A DNA stretch of 64,000 nucleotides, taken from positions 1,178,001-1,242,000 of the forward strand of contig NZ_CP061314.1 of the NCBI RefSeq assembly GCF_018688255.1, in the 5' to 3' direction. This document shows, in pieces, positions 9,034 to 18,201 of the stretch (positions are counted from its first letter, which is position 1; each line of letters starts with the position of its first letter). This DNA comes from Polynucleobacter corsicus (lineage in GTDB: Bacteria; Pseudomonadota; Gammaproteobacteria; Burkholderiales; Burkholderiaceae). The notes below the pieces were generated by a model. It searched no databases, was not told where the DNA came from, and saw only the letters and a program-made list of their open reading frames with translations. The translations under genes and the position numbers were made by a program.

Positions 9034-10362
9034 CTATTCGGTGGCGCCAACAATGGCATCAATTACCGCTTCTACAACGCTGTCAAGGTCAACTGCCTTC
9101 TGCACACCGGTGCTACGCAAATCTTTGAGCTGAGCCTCATTCTTAGCCAATTCATCTGGCCCAATGATGACAGCATAGGCTGCCCCACTCGAGTCTGCCT
9201 TCTTCATTTGCGACTTAAAGCTAGCAGTCTGGCCATCCGGAGGACAAAATAGGATGACATCGATACCCGCATTACGCAGGCGCTCAGCAATAATCATGGC
9301 CGCAGTCAGAGTCTCGCCCCCTTGGTGAATCACAAATGCGTCGCATTGAGCCTGCGCTTCTGGCAAAGACCCAGAAACCTTCATGAGTTCCAAGACCCGC
9401 TCCATACCCATTGCCCAACCGCAGGCTGGAGCAGCTTTGCCACCCATACGCTCAATTAGGGGGTCATAGCGACCGCCACCGGCAATCGTGCCTTGAGCTC
9501 CCAACTCTTCAGTAATCCACTCGAAAACAGTCAGGTTGTAGTAATCCAAACCACGCACTAAACGAGGGTTGATTTTGCAAGGAATGTTATTAGCCTTGAG
9601 TAAGACTTGCACCGCCTCAAAATGCTTAAGGGATTCTTCGCCCAAGAAATCTAATAACTTGGGTGCACCTTCGATCAAATCTTGCATTGCCGGGTTCTTA
9701 GAATCCAAGATACGTAATGGATTCGTTAATAAACGGCGCTGCGAATCTTCATCGAGTTGTTCTTTGTTTTTCTCAAAATACGTTACCAGGGCAGCGCGAT
9801 GTTCTGCACGCTCAGGAGCCTGTCCTAAAGAATTAATCTCTAAACGAACACCTTTCAGGCCGAGCTCATCCCACAGGCGTTGGCCCATCAAAATGATTTC
9901 TGCATCGATATCTGGGCCAGCAAAACCCATCGCTTCAATACCAAATTGATGGAACTGGCGATAGCGGCCACGTTGTGGGCGCTCATGACGGAACATTGGT
10001 CCGGTATACCAAAGACGCTTTGGTCCTTCGTACAGTAAATTGTTTTCAACCACGGCGCGCACGACAGCGGCAGTACCTTCTGGACGCAATGTGAGTTGCT
10101 CGCCATTCAGGCGATCCTCAAACGAATACATTTCTTTTTCAACAATATCGGTGACCTCACCAATGCCGCGCTGAAACACTGCAGTCGCCTCGACAATTGG
10201 AGTGCGCAAAAATTCATAGCCGTAGGCACGCGTGAGATCACGCAGAACATGCTCTAAATGTGTCCACTGTGCAGCATCTGCTGGCAAGAGATCATTCATG
10301 CCACGGACGCCATTAATTTTCTGAATCTTTTGCGCTTTAGTTGCGTTTGCTTGGTCTGCCAT
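9034..10362 (-). CDS. hisS: Histidyl-tRNA synthetase
   Basis: This class II synthetase charges tRNA-His. The 442-residue protein has the N-terminal VRGMNDLLP signature (about 19-27), motif 2 with MFRHERPQRGRYRQFHQFG (about 128-146), the histidine-binding loop LVRGLDYYNLT (about 272-282), GGGRYDPL (about 296-303), and a C-terminal anticodon-binding domain (about 340-430). The gene lies 47 bases upstream of the yfgM-like gene and 71 bases downstream of ispG on the same strand. Confidence 0.97.
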   Translation of the reverse strand: MADQANATKAQKIQKINGVRGMNDLLPADAAQWTHLEHVLRDLTRAYGYEFLRTPIVEATAVFQRGIGEVTDIVEKEMYSFEDRLNGEQLTLRPEGTAAVVRAVVENNLLYEGPKRLWYTGPMFRHERPQRGRYRQFHQFGIEAMGFAGPDIDAEIILMGQRLWDELGLKGVRLEINSLGQAPERAEHRAALVTYFEKNKEQLDEDSQRRLLTNPLRILDSKNPAMQDLIEGAPKLLDFLGEESLKHFEAVQVLLKANNIPCKINPRLVRGLDYYNLTVFEWITEELGAQGTIAGGGRYDPLIERMGGKAAPACGWAMGMERVLELMKVSGSLPEAQAQCDAFVIHQGGETLTAAMIIAERLRNAGIDVILFCPPDGQTASFKSQMKKADSSGAAYAVIIGPDELAKNEAQLKDLRSTGVQKAVDLDSVVEAVIDAIVGATE

Positions 10363-10433
10363 GAGGTGCTTTGATGGATGTCTTTTTTTATTGTTGCTGT
10401 ATGTTGTTCTTGTTCTAGCTTTTGTCTTGCTTT

Positions 10434-11702
10434 TTACTTCGGAGCGTAATTTTGCTTGACGTACTCATCGACAATGACCTGAAACTCTTGAGCAATATGA
10501 TCGCCACGCAAAGTTTTGACTTTGACACCATCCACGAATACCGGTGCGGCAGGAGTCTCGCCAGTGCCTGGCAATGAGATGCCAATATTGGCATGCTTAC
10601 TCTCGCCTGGGCCATTCACAATACAACCCATCACGGCGACATTCATTGCTTCGACACCTGGATGGGTTTTTTTCCACACCGGCATTTGCTGACGCAGATA
10701 CGATTGAATATCAGCCGCTAGCTCTTGAAAAGTAGTGCTCGTCGTTCTGCCACAGCCCGGACAGGCAATCACCATGGGCGTAAAATTACGCAATCCCATC
10801 GTTTGCAAAATTTCTTGAGCCACAATGATTTCATTCTCTCGTGGCGCACCTGGGTCAGGTGTTAATGAAACTCGAATGGTGTCACCAATACCCTCTTGCA
10901 ACAAGATACCCAATGCAGCAGTTGAGGAAACAATCCCTTTGCTTCCCATGCCTGCCTCGGTTAATCCTAAATGCAATGGGTAATCTGAGCGATTGGCGAG
11001 ATCGCGGTACACCGCTACCAAATCTTGGACGTTGCTGACTTTACAAGACAAAATAATTTGGTTGGGGTTCATACCAAACTCCACTGCTTTTTCAGCGGAC
11101 TGCAAGGCTGACTGAATCAAAGCCTCAATCATGACCTCTTGTGCAGTCTTAGGAACTGGCAGTGCTGCATTAGCATCCATGATGCTAGCCAGTAAGTCTT
11201 GATCTAAGCTCCCCCAGTTCACGCCAATCCGAATCGGCTTGTCGTATGTACAGGCTGCTTCAATCATTTGCGCAAATTGAGGATCACGTTTAGCGCCCTT
11301 ACCTACGTTACCGGGATTGATTCGATACTTCGATAAGGCCTTGGCGCACTCGGGGTAATCTTTTAATAGAGTGTGGCCGTTGTAATGAAAGTCGCCAATC
11401 AATGGCACTAAGACATCCATCTTGTCTAACTGTTCACGAATATAAGGAACCGCTGCAGCCGCAGCTGGCGTATCCACAGTAATGCGCACCATCTCTGAAC
11501 CAGCTCGGGCCAACTCTTTAATCTGTATAGCGGTACCGACTGCATCCGCAGTATCGGTATTGGTCATCGATTGGACGCGTACCGGCGCGTTACCACCAAT
11601 CGTAATGATGTTGGTTTTCCAGGCAACCGTTGCTTGGCGTGTTTCCCGCTTTGGCGATGGGCCTAGTGGCAGCTTTGGAGGATTGCTAGATGTATCACTC
11701 AT
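10434..11702 (-). CDS. ispG: 4-hydroxy-3-methylbut-2-enyl diphosphate synthase (IspG)
   Basis: IspG is the [4Fe-4S] enzyme that reduces MEcPP to HMBPP in the methylerythritol phosphate isoprenoid pathway. The 422-residue protein has the N-terminal TIM-barrel signature VRVQSMTNTDT (about 42-52) and the C-terminal iron-sulfur ligands CPGCGRTT and CIVNGPGE. Length and motifs fit the proteobacterial form. It lies just 17 bases downstream of rlmN on the same strand; relatives usually have pilW and rodZ between these two genes (see findings). Confidence 0.96.
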   Translation of the reverse strand: MSDTSSNPPKLPLGPSPKRETRQATVAWKTNIITIGGNAPVRVQSMTNTDTADAVGTAIQIKELARAGSEMVRITVDTPAAAAAVPYIREQLDKMDVLVPLIGDFHYNGHTLLKDYPECAKALSKYRINPGNVGKGAKRDPQFAQMIEAACTYDKPIRIGVNWGSLDQDLLASIMDANAALPVPKTAQEVMIEALIQSALQSAEKAVEFGMNPNQIILSCKVSNVQDLVAVYRDLANRSDYPLHLGLTEAGMGSKGIVSSTAALGILLQEGIGDTIRVSLTPDPGAPRENEIIVAQEILQTMGLRNFTPMVIACPGCGRTTSTTFQELAADIQSYLRQQMPVWKKTHPGVEAMNVAVMGCIVNGPGESKHANIGISLPGTGETPAAPVFVDGVKVKTLRGDHIAQEFQVIVDEYVKQNYAPK

Positions 11703-11719
11703 AGGACTCTTTTTATGAA

Positions 11720-12958
11720 TTAGTCGTCTAATCTTTTAAGCCATAGCACTGGGTGCTCGGCTTGGTACTCTTGCTCTTCTTCATCGTCAAGACTATCAGT
11801 TATGTCATCTTGACCTAAATTGATCTGCTTGTCATGCACCGCACGCTCGCGTACTTTAGTGCGGTCAACTACATCACCCGCCAACTGACCACAGGCTGCA
11901 GCGATATCATCGCCACGAGTTTTACGAACAGTAGCTACCATGCCAGCGTCCAACAAAATGCTGGCGAAGGCATGAATACGCTGTGCTGATGAGCGCTTTA
12001 ATCCAGATTCTGGGAAAGGATTAAATGGAATCAGATTAATTTTGCACTTGATGTTTGCCAATAAACGCACCAGCTCTTTAGCCTGGATATCAGAGTCATT
12101 GACGCCATCGAGCATGCAATATTCAAAGGTTAAGAAATCTCTTGGGGCAAATGGCAAATACCGTTCGCACGCAGCAAGTAATTCTCTTAAGGGGTATTTT
12201 TGATTGAGCGGAACAAGTTGATCGCGCAGCTTGTCGTTTGGTGCATGCAATGACACCGCCAAGGCGACTGGGCAATCTTGTGCCAAGCGATCAATCATCG
12301 GGACTACACCAGACGTAGAGAGAGTCACGCGACGACGCGACAAACCGTAGGCTCTGTCATCAAGCATTAAACGTAAAGCAGTCACTACGTTGTCATAGTT
12401 AAGTAGCGGTTCACCCATGCCCATCAACACCACATTGGAGATCACGCGACCGGTGTGCTCCCAACCTGGGGTGGGGTATTTTTCAATACGGCGAACCGCA
12501 TTCGGATCAGAGCGGAGCAAATGTTCTGCAAACCAGAGTTGGCCAATGATTTCACCGGCGGTGAGGTTGCGTGAGAAGCCTTGATGCCCCGTTGAGCAAA
12601 AACGGCAATTGACTGCACAACCAGCCTGAGATGAAATACACAAGGTGCCACGGTCATCTTCAGGAATAAATACTGACTCGACAGCATTTCCAGCGCCAAC
12701 ATCGAGCAACCACTTACGGGTGCCGTCGGCTGCATGCTCGTCTTTAATAACTGGAGGTGAAAGAACTTCTGCTTTATTGAGCAATGTTGCTCTAAAGCTT
12801 TTTGCTAAATCACTCATGTCGTTGATGTTGGATACACCACGTTGGTGAATCCACTGCATGAGTTGCTTCGCCCGAAAGGGCTTTTCATTCAACCCCGCGA
12901 CATACGCTGCCATTTGGTCAGCGTCAAAATCTAAGAGATTTACGCGCGGGGAGGTCAA
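11720..12958 (-). CDS. rlmN: Dual-specificity RNA methyltransferase RlmN
   Basis: RlmN is a radical-SAM enzyme that makes 2-methyladenosine at 23S rRNA A2503 and tRNA A37. The 412-residue protein has the CxxxCxxC cluster motif in GCAVNCRFCSTGHQG (about 113-127), the GMGEPLLNYDN segment (about 180-190), and a conserved C-terminal Cys in ACGQLAG that carries the methyl transfer. A 30-residue acidic C-terminal extension (DDEEEQEYQ) follows the catalytic core. It is followed at 17 bases by ispG. Confidence 0.96.
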   Translation of the reverse strand: MTSPRVNLLDFDADQMAAYVAGLNEKPFRAKQLMQWIHQRGVSNINDMSDLAKSFRATLLNKAEVLSPPVIKDEHAADGTRKWLLDVGAGNAVESVFIPEDDRGTLCISSQAGCAVNCRFCSTGHQGFSRNLTAGEIIGQLWFAEHLLRSDPNAVRRIEKYPTPGWEHTGRVISNVVLMGMGEPLLNYDNVVTALRLMLDDRAYGLSRRRVTLSTSGVVPMIDRLAQDCPVALAVSLHAPNDKLRDQLVPLNQKYPLRELLAACERYLPFAPRDFLTFEYCMLDGVNDSDIQAKELVRLLANIKCKINLIPFNPFPESGLKRSSAQRIHAFASILLDAGMVATVRKTRGDDIAAACGQLAGDVVDRTKVRERAVHDKQINLGQDDITDSLDDEEEQEYQAEHPVLWLKRLDD

Positions 12959-13004
12959 TGCGCCTACTTATGTATTAAATAGCTTTTTCGTTAGCAATCG
13001 TGAA

Positions 13005-13430
13005 TTAACGATTGAAAACGTTCATGCCAGCGAAGAAGAATGCAACTTCGACAGCAGCAGTTTCAGGAGCATCAGAGCCGTGAACAGCATTTGCATCGAT
13101 GCTGTCAGCGAAGTCAGCTCGGATAGTGCCTTTGTCTGCCTTCTTAGGATCGGTAGCGCCCATCAAGTCACGGTTCTTAGCAATTGCGCCTTCACCTTCT
13201 AATACCTGAATCATGACTGGACCAGAAATCATGAAGCTCACCAAATCTTTAAAGAAAGGACGTGCTGCATGAACAGCGTAGAACTGCTCAGCTTCAGCTT
13301 GTGACAAATGCGCCATTCTGGACGCAATAATCTTCAAACCAGCAGACTCGAAACGGTCATAGATCTTGCCGATCACGTTTTTTGCTACAGCGTCAGGTTT
13401 GATGATAGAAAGGGTGCGTTCAATAGCCAT
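13005..13430 (-). CDS. ndk: Nucleoside diphosphate kinase
   Basis: Ndk exchanges the gamma-phosphate among nucleoside di- and triphosphates through a phospho-histidine. I take the ATG at 13430 (MAIERTLSIIKPDAVAKN), giving 141 residues, the usual length; an in-frame upstream extension of eight residues is not family-like. The active-site His is in NAVHGSDAPETA (about 114-125). It heads the long minus-strand housekeeping directon, 46 bases upstream of rlmN, with a 294-base divergent gap on its other side. Confidence 0.97.
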   Translation of the reverse strand: MAIERTLSIIKPDAVAKNVIGKIYDRFESAGLKIIASRMAHLSQAEAEQFYAVHAARPFFKDLVSFMISGPVMIQVLEGEGAIAKNRDLMGATDPKKADKGTIRADFADSIDANAVHGSDAPETAAVEVAFFFAGMNVFNR

Positions 13431-13642
13431 GTAAAACTCCAATAGTGATTTCAAAGATTTTGCTGAATTGGCGCTGATTTGGGTCCAGAGAGAAGATCTC
13501 CCCTACTTCCTACAACGCGTCAGGAATTCGGCGACCCCCAAATTATACATCGGCTGACCGTATTTACCCTGATCCTAGCGTGGCTAAGCCCTTGAATTTA
13601 CAGGGCATAACCCTTTAAGTTGTAGTCCTTTTCATGGGGGGC

Positions 13643-13694
13643 TTGAAATTACCCCATTTTGTCTATACTTACTGTCAACAGCCCCTAGTGGGCT
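13643..13694 (+). promoter_or_regulatory. Probable promoter and leader hairpin of the BAX-inhibitor gene
   Basis: TTGAAA at 13643-13648 and TATACT at 13664-13669 resemble sigma-70 -35 and -10 boxes, with a slightly short 15-base spacer. Just downstream, AGCCC at 13680-13684 can pair with GGGCT at 13690-13694 around a five-base loop, near the expected transcript start. The rest of the ndk to BAX-inhibitor gap (13431-13724) shows no ORF of note. Confidence 0.5.
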
Positions 13695-13724
13695 CGTGTA
13701 ATTACTTTGAAAAAAGGAGTCAAT

Positions 13725-14426
13725 ATGAGCGATCTAAACTCTTACGGCTTTGGGCAAACTGGCTCGATTAGCACCCCTCAAGTACGCAACCGCGTATTGC
13801 GCAACACTTATGCCCTTTTGGCGCTCTCGATGGTTCCTACTGTCATTGGCGCATGGCTTGGCGTTGCTTTTGGGCTTAACTTCATGGCGGGCAGTCCTTT
13901 TCTAGGCTTCATCGTCTTTATGGCAATTGCTTTTGGCTTCTTTTGGGCGATTGAGAAAAACAAAGACACTGGAGCGGGCGTTCTGTTGCTTTTAGGATTT
14001 ACCTTCTTTATGGGCATCATGATGTCCGGCCTAGTTGGTTACACCCTCAATAGCTACAGCAATGGCGCTACCTTGATCATGCTGGCCTTTGGTGGCACGG
14101 GAGCAATTTTTGCGGTCATGGCATCCATTGCTACTGTGAGCAAGAGCGACTTCTCAGGCATGGGCAAATGGTTGATGGTTGGTGTACTGCTCCTGATCGT
14201 GGCTTCATTAGCCAACATCTGGTTGCAGCTACCAGCTTTGATGCTCACTGTGATGATTCTCGCAATTGCGATCTTCTCGGCTTTCATCTTGGTTGACGTA
14301 CAGCGCATCATCAACGGTGGTGAGACCAACTACGTGATGGCTACTTTAGCTATTTACCTCGATGTCTATAACGTCTTCACCAACTTGCTCGCACTCTTGG
14401 GCATTGTGGGCGGCAACAGAGACTAA
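13725..14426 (+). CDS. BAX inhibitor-1 (YccA/YbhL-type) membrane protein
   Basis: This is a seven-helix inner-membrane protein of the Bax inhibitor-1/YccA family; E. coli YccA inhibits FtsH-mediated degradation of SecY. I choose the ATG at 13725, preceded by an AAAGGAGT ribosome-binding site, giving 233 residues. Hydrophobic helices fill almost the whole chain and the C-terminal half carries the family pattern LDVYNVFTNLLALLG. The gene is monocistronic, with its own terminator. The link to FtsH is inferred from YccA and is suggestive given hflKC nearby, but it is not shown here. Confidence 0.9.
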   Translation: MSDLNSYGFGQTGSISTPQVRNRVLRNTYALLALSMVPTVIGAWLGVAFGLNFMAGSPFLGFIVFMAIAFGFFWAIEKNKDTGAGVLLLLGFTFFMGIMMSGLVGYTLNSYSNGATLIMLAFGGTGAIFAVMASIATVSKSDFSGMGKWLMVGVLLLIVASLANIWLQLPALMLTVMILAIAIFSAFILVDVQRIINGGETNYVMATLAIYLDVYNVFTNLLALLGIVGGNRD

Positions 14427-14447
14427 GCATTAGTTAAGCTTCAATAG

Positions 14448-14475
14448 AAAAGGCACCTGCGGGTGCCTTTTTCTT
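14448..14475. terminator. Bidirectional intrinsic terminator
   Basis: GGCACC (14452-14457) and GGTGCC (14462-14467) form a stem around a TGCG loop, preceded by four A and followed by a T-run. It can stop both the BAX-inhibitor transcript and the convergent rlmD transcript. Confidence 0.85.
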
Positions 14476-14501
14476 TATTTCAATTACCAACTGCTGAGCT
14501 A

Positions 14502-15929
14502 TCAGGCTCTTTCAAATACTGCCATGGATTCCACATGGGAGGTATGGGGGAACATGTTAACGATACCTGCACTCTTAAGAATGTAGCCCGCTTGATGACA
14601 CAAAATCTCTGTATCTCTAGCCAGAGTCTTTGGATTACAAGAGACATACACAATGCGTTGTGGTGGCAGATCGCTGCCCTGCTCGTGCAATAAGGCTAAT
14701 GCTTGACAGATCTCCATGGCGCCCTCGCGCGGAGGATCCATGAGCCAGCGCTCAGCCTTACCCCATGAAGCAATCGTTTCTGTCGTCACTTCAAACAAAT
14801 TGCTTTGCATGAAACTGGCTTTATCTGCCAGTTGATTGTGTTCGGCATTGGCTTTGGCTCTGGTGGTCAGGCTTTCTAGACCTTCAATACCTAGGACTGT
14901 ATTTGCTCGTCTTGCAAGTGGTAAGGTGAAGTTGCCAATGCCGCAAAATAAGTCGAGCACACGGTCACTTGCCTGAACATCTAAGAGGCGAATCGCCCTA
15001 CTGACTAAGGCACGATTCATCATGTGATTGACTTGTGTAAAGTCCGCCGGCTTAAAGGGAATCTCGATTTCAAATTCAGGCAGGCGGTAGCAAAGCTTGC
15101 CTGTTAAAGGGTAGAACGGTGCAACGGTTTCTATGCCTTTGGGCTGCAACCATACCCAGACTTGATGCTCATCAGCAAAGTCTCTGAGCAACTGCTCGTC
15201 GGCTGGTGTCAAAGGCAGGAGATTTCTAAATACTAAGGCAGTGACTGGCTTTGTTTTTTTAGGGTCGTCTGAATTCGGATCCTCGGGCTCACCTACAGCG
15301 ATTTCGATTTGTGGCATGCGATCCACAATGGATAACCCCATTACCAATTTACGCATCTCTGGCAATAAATCCGAAACATGTTTTGGCAAAATCTCGCAAG
15401 CGGTCATGTCGGCGACATAGCCACTCTTCCCCTCATGAAATCCAATCAGCACAGTACCTTTTTTAATTGAGCGGTTGACGGCGCTCAAACGTGCGCGATG
15501 GCGATATTCCCAGGCGGGGCCACCCATCGGGCGAAGAATCTCTTCTGGAGCTACTTTGGCGATATGCTTTAGGTCATCTTCTAATACGCGCTGTTTCATT
15601 GCTACCTGCGCTCGAATATCCAAGTGCTGCATAGTGCAACCACCGCACACTCCAAACGCTTTGCACTTAGGCTCTGCTCTAAATACGGCAGGCCTCTGGA
15701 TATCAAGAACTTTGGCTTTACTGAAGCGGGCTTTGTCACGGGTAATGACGTAAGTGACTAGTTCTGTTGGTAGCGCGCCTTGAATAAAGATGACTTTACC
15801 GCTTTGACCCAGAGCAGCTTCCTCCTCATTGGGTGCCAAGCGCGCAATGCCTTGCGCATCTAAATCAAGTGAATCAACTCGTACTGGTTCAGTCACCACA
15901 ATGTGGACTGGCTTTTCTCCTCTACGCAT
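14502..15929 (-). CDS. rlmD: 23S rRNA (uracil-1939-C5)-methyltransferase RlmD
   Basis: RlmD (RumA) methylates U1939 of 23S rRNA using SAM. The 475-residue protein has an N-terminal TRAM domain (about 8-70), the iron-sulfur ligands CKAFGVCGGC (about 88-97), a SAM-binding motif VLDLFCGIGNFTLPLA (about 324-339), and the catalytic Cys in VYVSCNPKTLARD near the C-terminus. It overlaps the upstream exonuclease gene by 8 bases. Bases and motifs look normal. Confidence 0.95.
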   Translation of the reverse strand: MRRGEKPVHIVVTEPVRVDSLDLDAQGIARLAPNEEEAALGQSGKVIFIQGALPTELVTYVITRDKARFSKAKVLDIQRPAVFRAEPKCKAFGVCGGCTMQHLDIRAQVAMKQRVLEDDLKHIAKVAPEEILRPMGGPAWEYRHRARLSAVNRSIKKGTVLIGFHEGKSGYVADMTACEILPKHVSDLLPEMRKLVMGLSIVDRMPQIEIAVGEPEDPNSDDPKKTKPVTALVFRNLLPLTPADEQLLRDFADEHQVWVWLQPKGIETVAPFYPLTGKLCYRLPEFEIEIPFKPADFTQVNHMMNRALVSRAIRLLDVQASDRVLDLFCGIGNFTLPLARRANTVLGIEGLESLTTRAKANAEHNQLADKASFMQSNLFEVTTETIASWGKAERWLMDPPREGAMEICQALALLHEQGSDLPPQRIVYVSCNPKTLARDTEILCHQAGYILKSAGIVNMFPHTSHVESMAVFERA

Positions 15930-16743
15930 CCGGAGTAAAACCTAAGAGATACTCTTGCCACTGCTCACCATGTGGCTCTTTAGATTCTTTCTCTAAATAC
16001 GCTTTAACGAAGGCAATTTCTTCTTTGTATTCTTCTGATGAAAAACCACCACGCATTAACTGAAAGCGGCAATACATCAGATACGTATTGACCACATCGG
16101 TTTCGCAATAGCGACGAATCTCATCAATTCTGCCTTCTTGATACGCAGGCCATACCTGACTGCCATCCATTCCCATCTTGCCTGGGAAACCGCAGAGTTT
16201 TGCTAGGCCATCTAAGGGTGCATTAGCGCGACCATTGAATTTAGCTAAGAGATCCATCAGATCTAAATGGCGCATGTGATAACGACTGATGTAGTTGTTC
16301 CACTTGAACTCACGGCTATCGTTTTCTTGGCTCTCACCCATCTCCCAATAGCGTGGTGCCTGAATGTGATTTGCTAAAGCGCGATAGTGCAGTACCGGCA
16401 AATCAAAGCCACTGCCATTCCAGGACACTAATTGGGGAGTGTATTTTTCAACAAGCTCAAAGAAGGTCTGAATTAACACTTTCTCATCATCTTGCGGGGT
16501 GCCTAGCGTACCTACCTTGATTTGCGGCGAGCCATCTTTGCTGGTTCTACGGATGACGCATGAGATAGCGCAGATACGTTGCAAATACAACGGGAGGAAC
16601 TCGCTACCGGTTTTCTCGGCACGTTCTGCCATCGCCTTAGCAGCAACCTCACTATCTGTCAGCGCAACAGGATAGTCGTTGAGTCGACGCAGACCCGCAA
16701 CATCGGGGATGGTTTCAATATCGAAGACGAGAACGGTTGCCAT
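15922..16743 (-). CDS. Predicted 3'-5' exonuclease, PolB-like DEDD family
   Basis: The 273-residue protein resembles the stand-alone proofreading-exonuclease-like family related to DNA polymerase B. DxE is seen in FDIETIPD (about 6-13), a second acidic motif in SWNGSGFDLPVL (about 105-116), and the third in YCETDVVNTYLMY (about 211-223). These give the four DEDD carboxylates expected of the fold. Its biological role is not established. It overlaps rlmD and lies 31 bases after nlpD, in the slot where related bacteria often carry rpoS. Confidence 0.85.
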   Translation of the reverse strand: MATVLVFDIETIPDVAGLRRLNDYPVALTDSEVAAKAMAERAEKTGSEFLPLYLQRICAISCVIRRTSKDGSPQIKVGTLGTPQDDEKVLIQTFFELVEKYTPQLVSWNGSGFDLPVLHYRALANHIQAPRYWEMGESQENDSREFKWNNYISRYHMRHLDLMDLLAKFNGRANAPLDGLAKLCGFPGKMGMDGSQVWPAYQEGRIDEIRRYCETDVVNTYLMYCRFQLMRGGFSSEEYKEEIAFVKAYLEKESKEPHGEQWQEYLLGFTPDA

Positions 16744-16774
16744 ACTTAAATCGCTAGCAATGAAATGAAAGCAA

Positions 16775-17548
16775 TTACTGCATGTATGGCGTTGGATTTA
16801 CCGGCTTGCCATTCACGCGTAATTCGAAGTGGAGCTTCACCGAAGTTGCATCGGTATCACCCATCTCAGCAATCCTCTGCCCCTTCTTCACCGCATCACC
16901 CTCTTTAACTAAGAGTGTGCGGTTGTGGGCGTAGGCCGTGAGATAAGTATTGTCATGCTTGATGATGACAAGGTTGCCATAGCCACGCAAGCTATTGCCA
17001 GCATAAACCACCTTGCCTTCAGAAGCTGCCGTTACAGGCTCACCTAACTTACCAGCAATATCAATACCTTTAGTCTTTTCGCTGAAATCATCTGTGACCT
17101 TACCTTTGGCTGGCCACGATAAACGAATACCTGGCTCGGCAACAATTTCTTTTGAGGGCTCTGCTTTAGAGGTGTCTGCTTTTGGTGCATCGGTTTTAGG
17201 TAGATCGCTAGCTGTTTTCGGAATAGGCTTAACAGTCATTTTGCTGTTGGCTGGCGGCTTCACTAAAACGAGGTCACCCACTTCAATTAAGTTTGGGTTC
17301 GATAAATTATTCCACTGCGCTAAATCCCGCGGAGATTGCCCATTATCTAGAGCAATGCGGGCTAAGGTATCACCGCGTTTGACGCGATAGTAGCCTGGAG
17401 GTGCTGGCTCATTGTCGCCACCACTACGATCAACGACATTCGCTGGTTTAGCTCTCGGAGTTGATGAACAACCCGCATTGAGCAGCAAAGAAGTCATTAC
17501 CAGTAGCAATAGGAGGTATTTAGGTAAAGTATTCATAAGGATTTTCAT
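16775..17548 (-). CDS. nlpD: NlpD-like lipoprotein (LysM + degenerate LytM)
   Basis: NlpD-type lipoproteins activate cell-wall amidases for daughter-cell separation. The protein has a lipobox with Cys27 (LLLNAGC), a LysM domain (about 52-100, YYRVKRGDTLARIALDNG), a Pro/Lys/Ala/Asp-rich linker, and a C-terminal M23/LytM domain (about 143-257). The usual M23 zinc ligands are incomplete: KGIDIAG replaces the first HxxxD, and AYAHN replaces HxH, while LHFELR remains. This degenerate pattern is typical of NlpD, implying an activator rather than a peptidase. Its ATG overlaps the pcm stop (ATGA). A second ATG four codons later is also possible. Confidence 0.93.
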   Translation of the reverse strand: MKILMNTLPKYLLLLLVMTSLLLNAGCSSTPRAKPANVVDRSGGDNEPAPPGYYRVKRGDTLARIALDNGQSPRDLAQWNNLSNPNLIEVGDLVLVKPPANSKMTVKPIPKTASDLPKTDAPKADTSKAEPSKEIVAEPGIRLSWPAKGKVTDDFSEKTKGIDIAGKLGEPVTAASEGKVVYAGNSLRGYGNLVIIKHDNTYLTAYAHNRTLLVKEGDAVKKGQRIAEMGDTDATSVKLHFELRVNGKPVNPTPYMQ

Positions 17549-18201
17549 ACTACCCCTGATTGTAAGGGGACAAAAAAGACCTCGTCCAGAACGGTTCTTT
17601 GATAGCGTTGGGAACTCATCCGCTCCACCATGATCAATTGCTGCTCTTTCTCATTCTTGGCAACCGGGGCCACTAAGCGCCCGCCAATAGCCAATTGATC
17701 TAATAAGGCATCCGGGATACCCAAACCAGCTGCTGCCAGAATGATTCCATCAAACGGGGCTGCTTGAGGGAGGCCCAGGATGCCATCTCCGTAAATGAGG
17801 CGCAGGTTTTTAATCCGAAATGGGCGCAGTTTCTCTCTCGCCATATCGTGCAAAGGACGAATACGCTCTATCGAATACACCTCATCCGATAGCAAGCTGA
17901 GAACAGCTGCTTGGTAGCCACAGCCAGTACCAATCTCCAACACTTTTCCCAAGGATTGTTTGGGCTTATGCAAAAGCTCAATCATGCGCGCCACTACCGA
18001 TGGCTTAGAAATCGTTTGGGAGTGGCCGATTGGTAAAGCAGTATCTTCATAGGCCTGGGGATGCATGCCCGCATCCATAAATGCATGACGCGGAACGGTG
18101 GCGATGGCTTCTAAGGTTTTGCCATGCTTAACCCCAGCAGCGAGTACTTTCGCAGCCAAAGCTTGCCGATGACCAGCATTGCGTTCTGCTGCTGGCCTCA
18201 A
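17545..18201 (-). CDS. pcm: Protein-L-isoaspartate O-methyltransferase, TTG start
   Basis: Pcm methylates damaged L-isoaspartyl residues so they can revert to aspartate. I place the start at the TTG at 18201, which shares the TTGA overlap with the surE stop and gives 218 residues, close to the family's usual 208. An upstream in-frame ATG at 18285 would put 88 bases inside surE and add 28 unconserved residues. The SAM site LEIGTGCGYQAAVLS (about 91-105) and the active-site segment LPIGHSQTISKP (about 62-73) are clear. It is coupled to nlpD by an ATGA overlap. Confidence 0.93.
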   Translation of the reverse strand: MRPAAERNAGHRQALAAKVLAAGVKHGKTLEAIATVPRHAFMDAGMHPQAYEDTALPIGHSQTISKPSVVARMIELLHKPKQSLGKVLEIGTGCGYQAAVLSLLSDEVYSIERIRPLHDMAREKLRPFRIKNLRLIYGDGILGLPQAAPFDGIILAAAGLGIPDALLDQLAIGGRLVAPVAKNEKEQQLIMVERMSSQRYQRTVLDEVFFVPLQSGVV

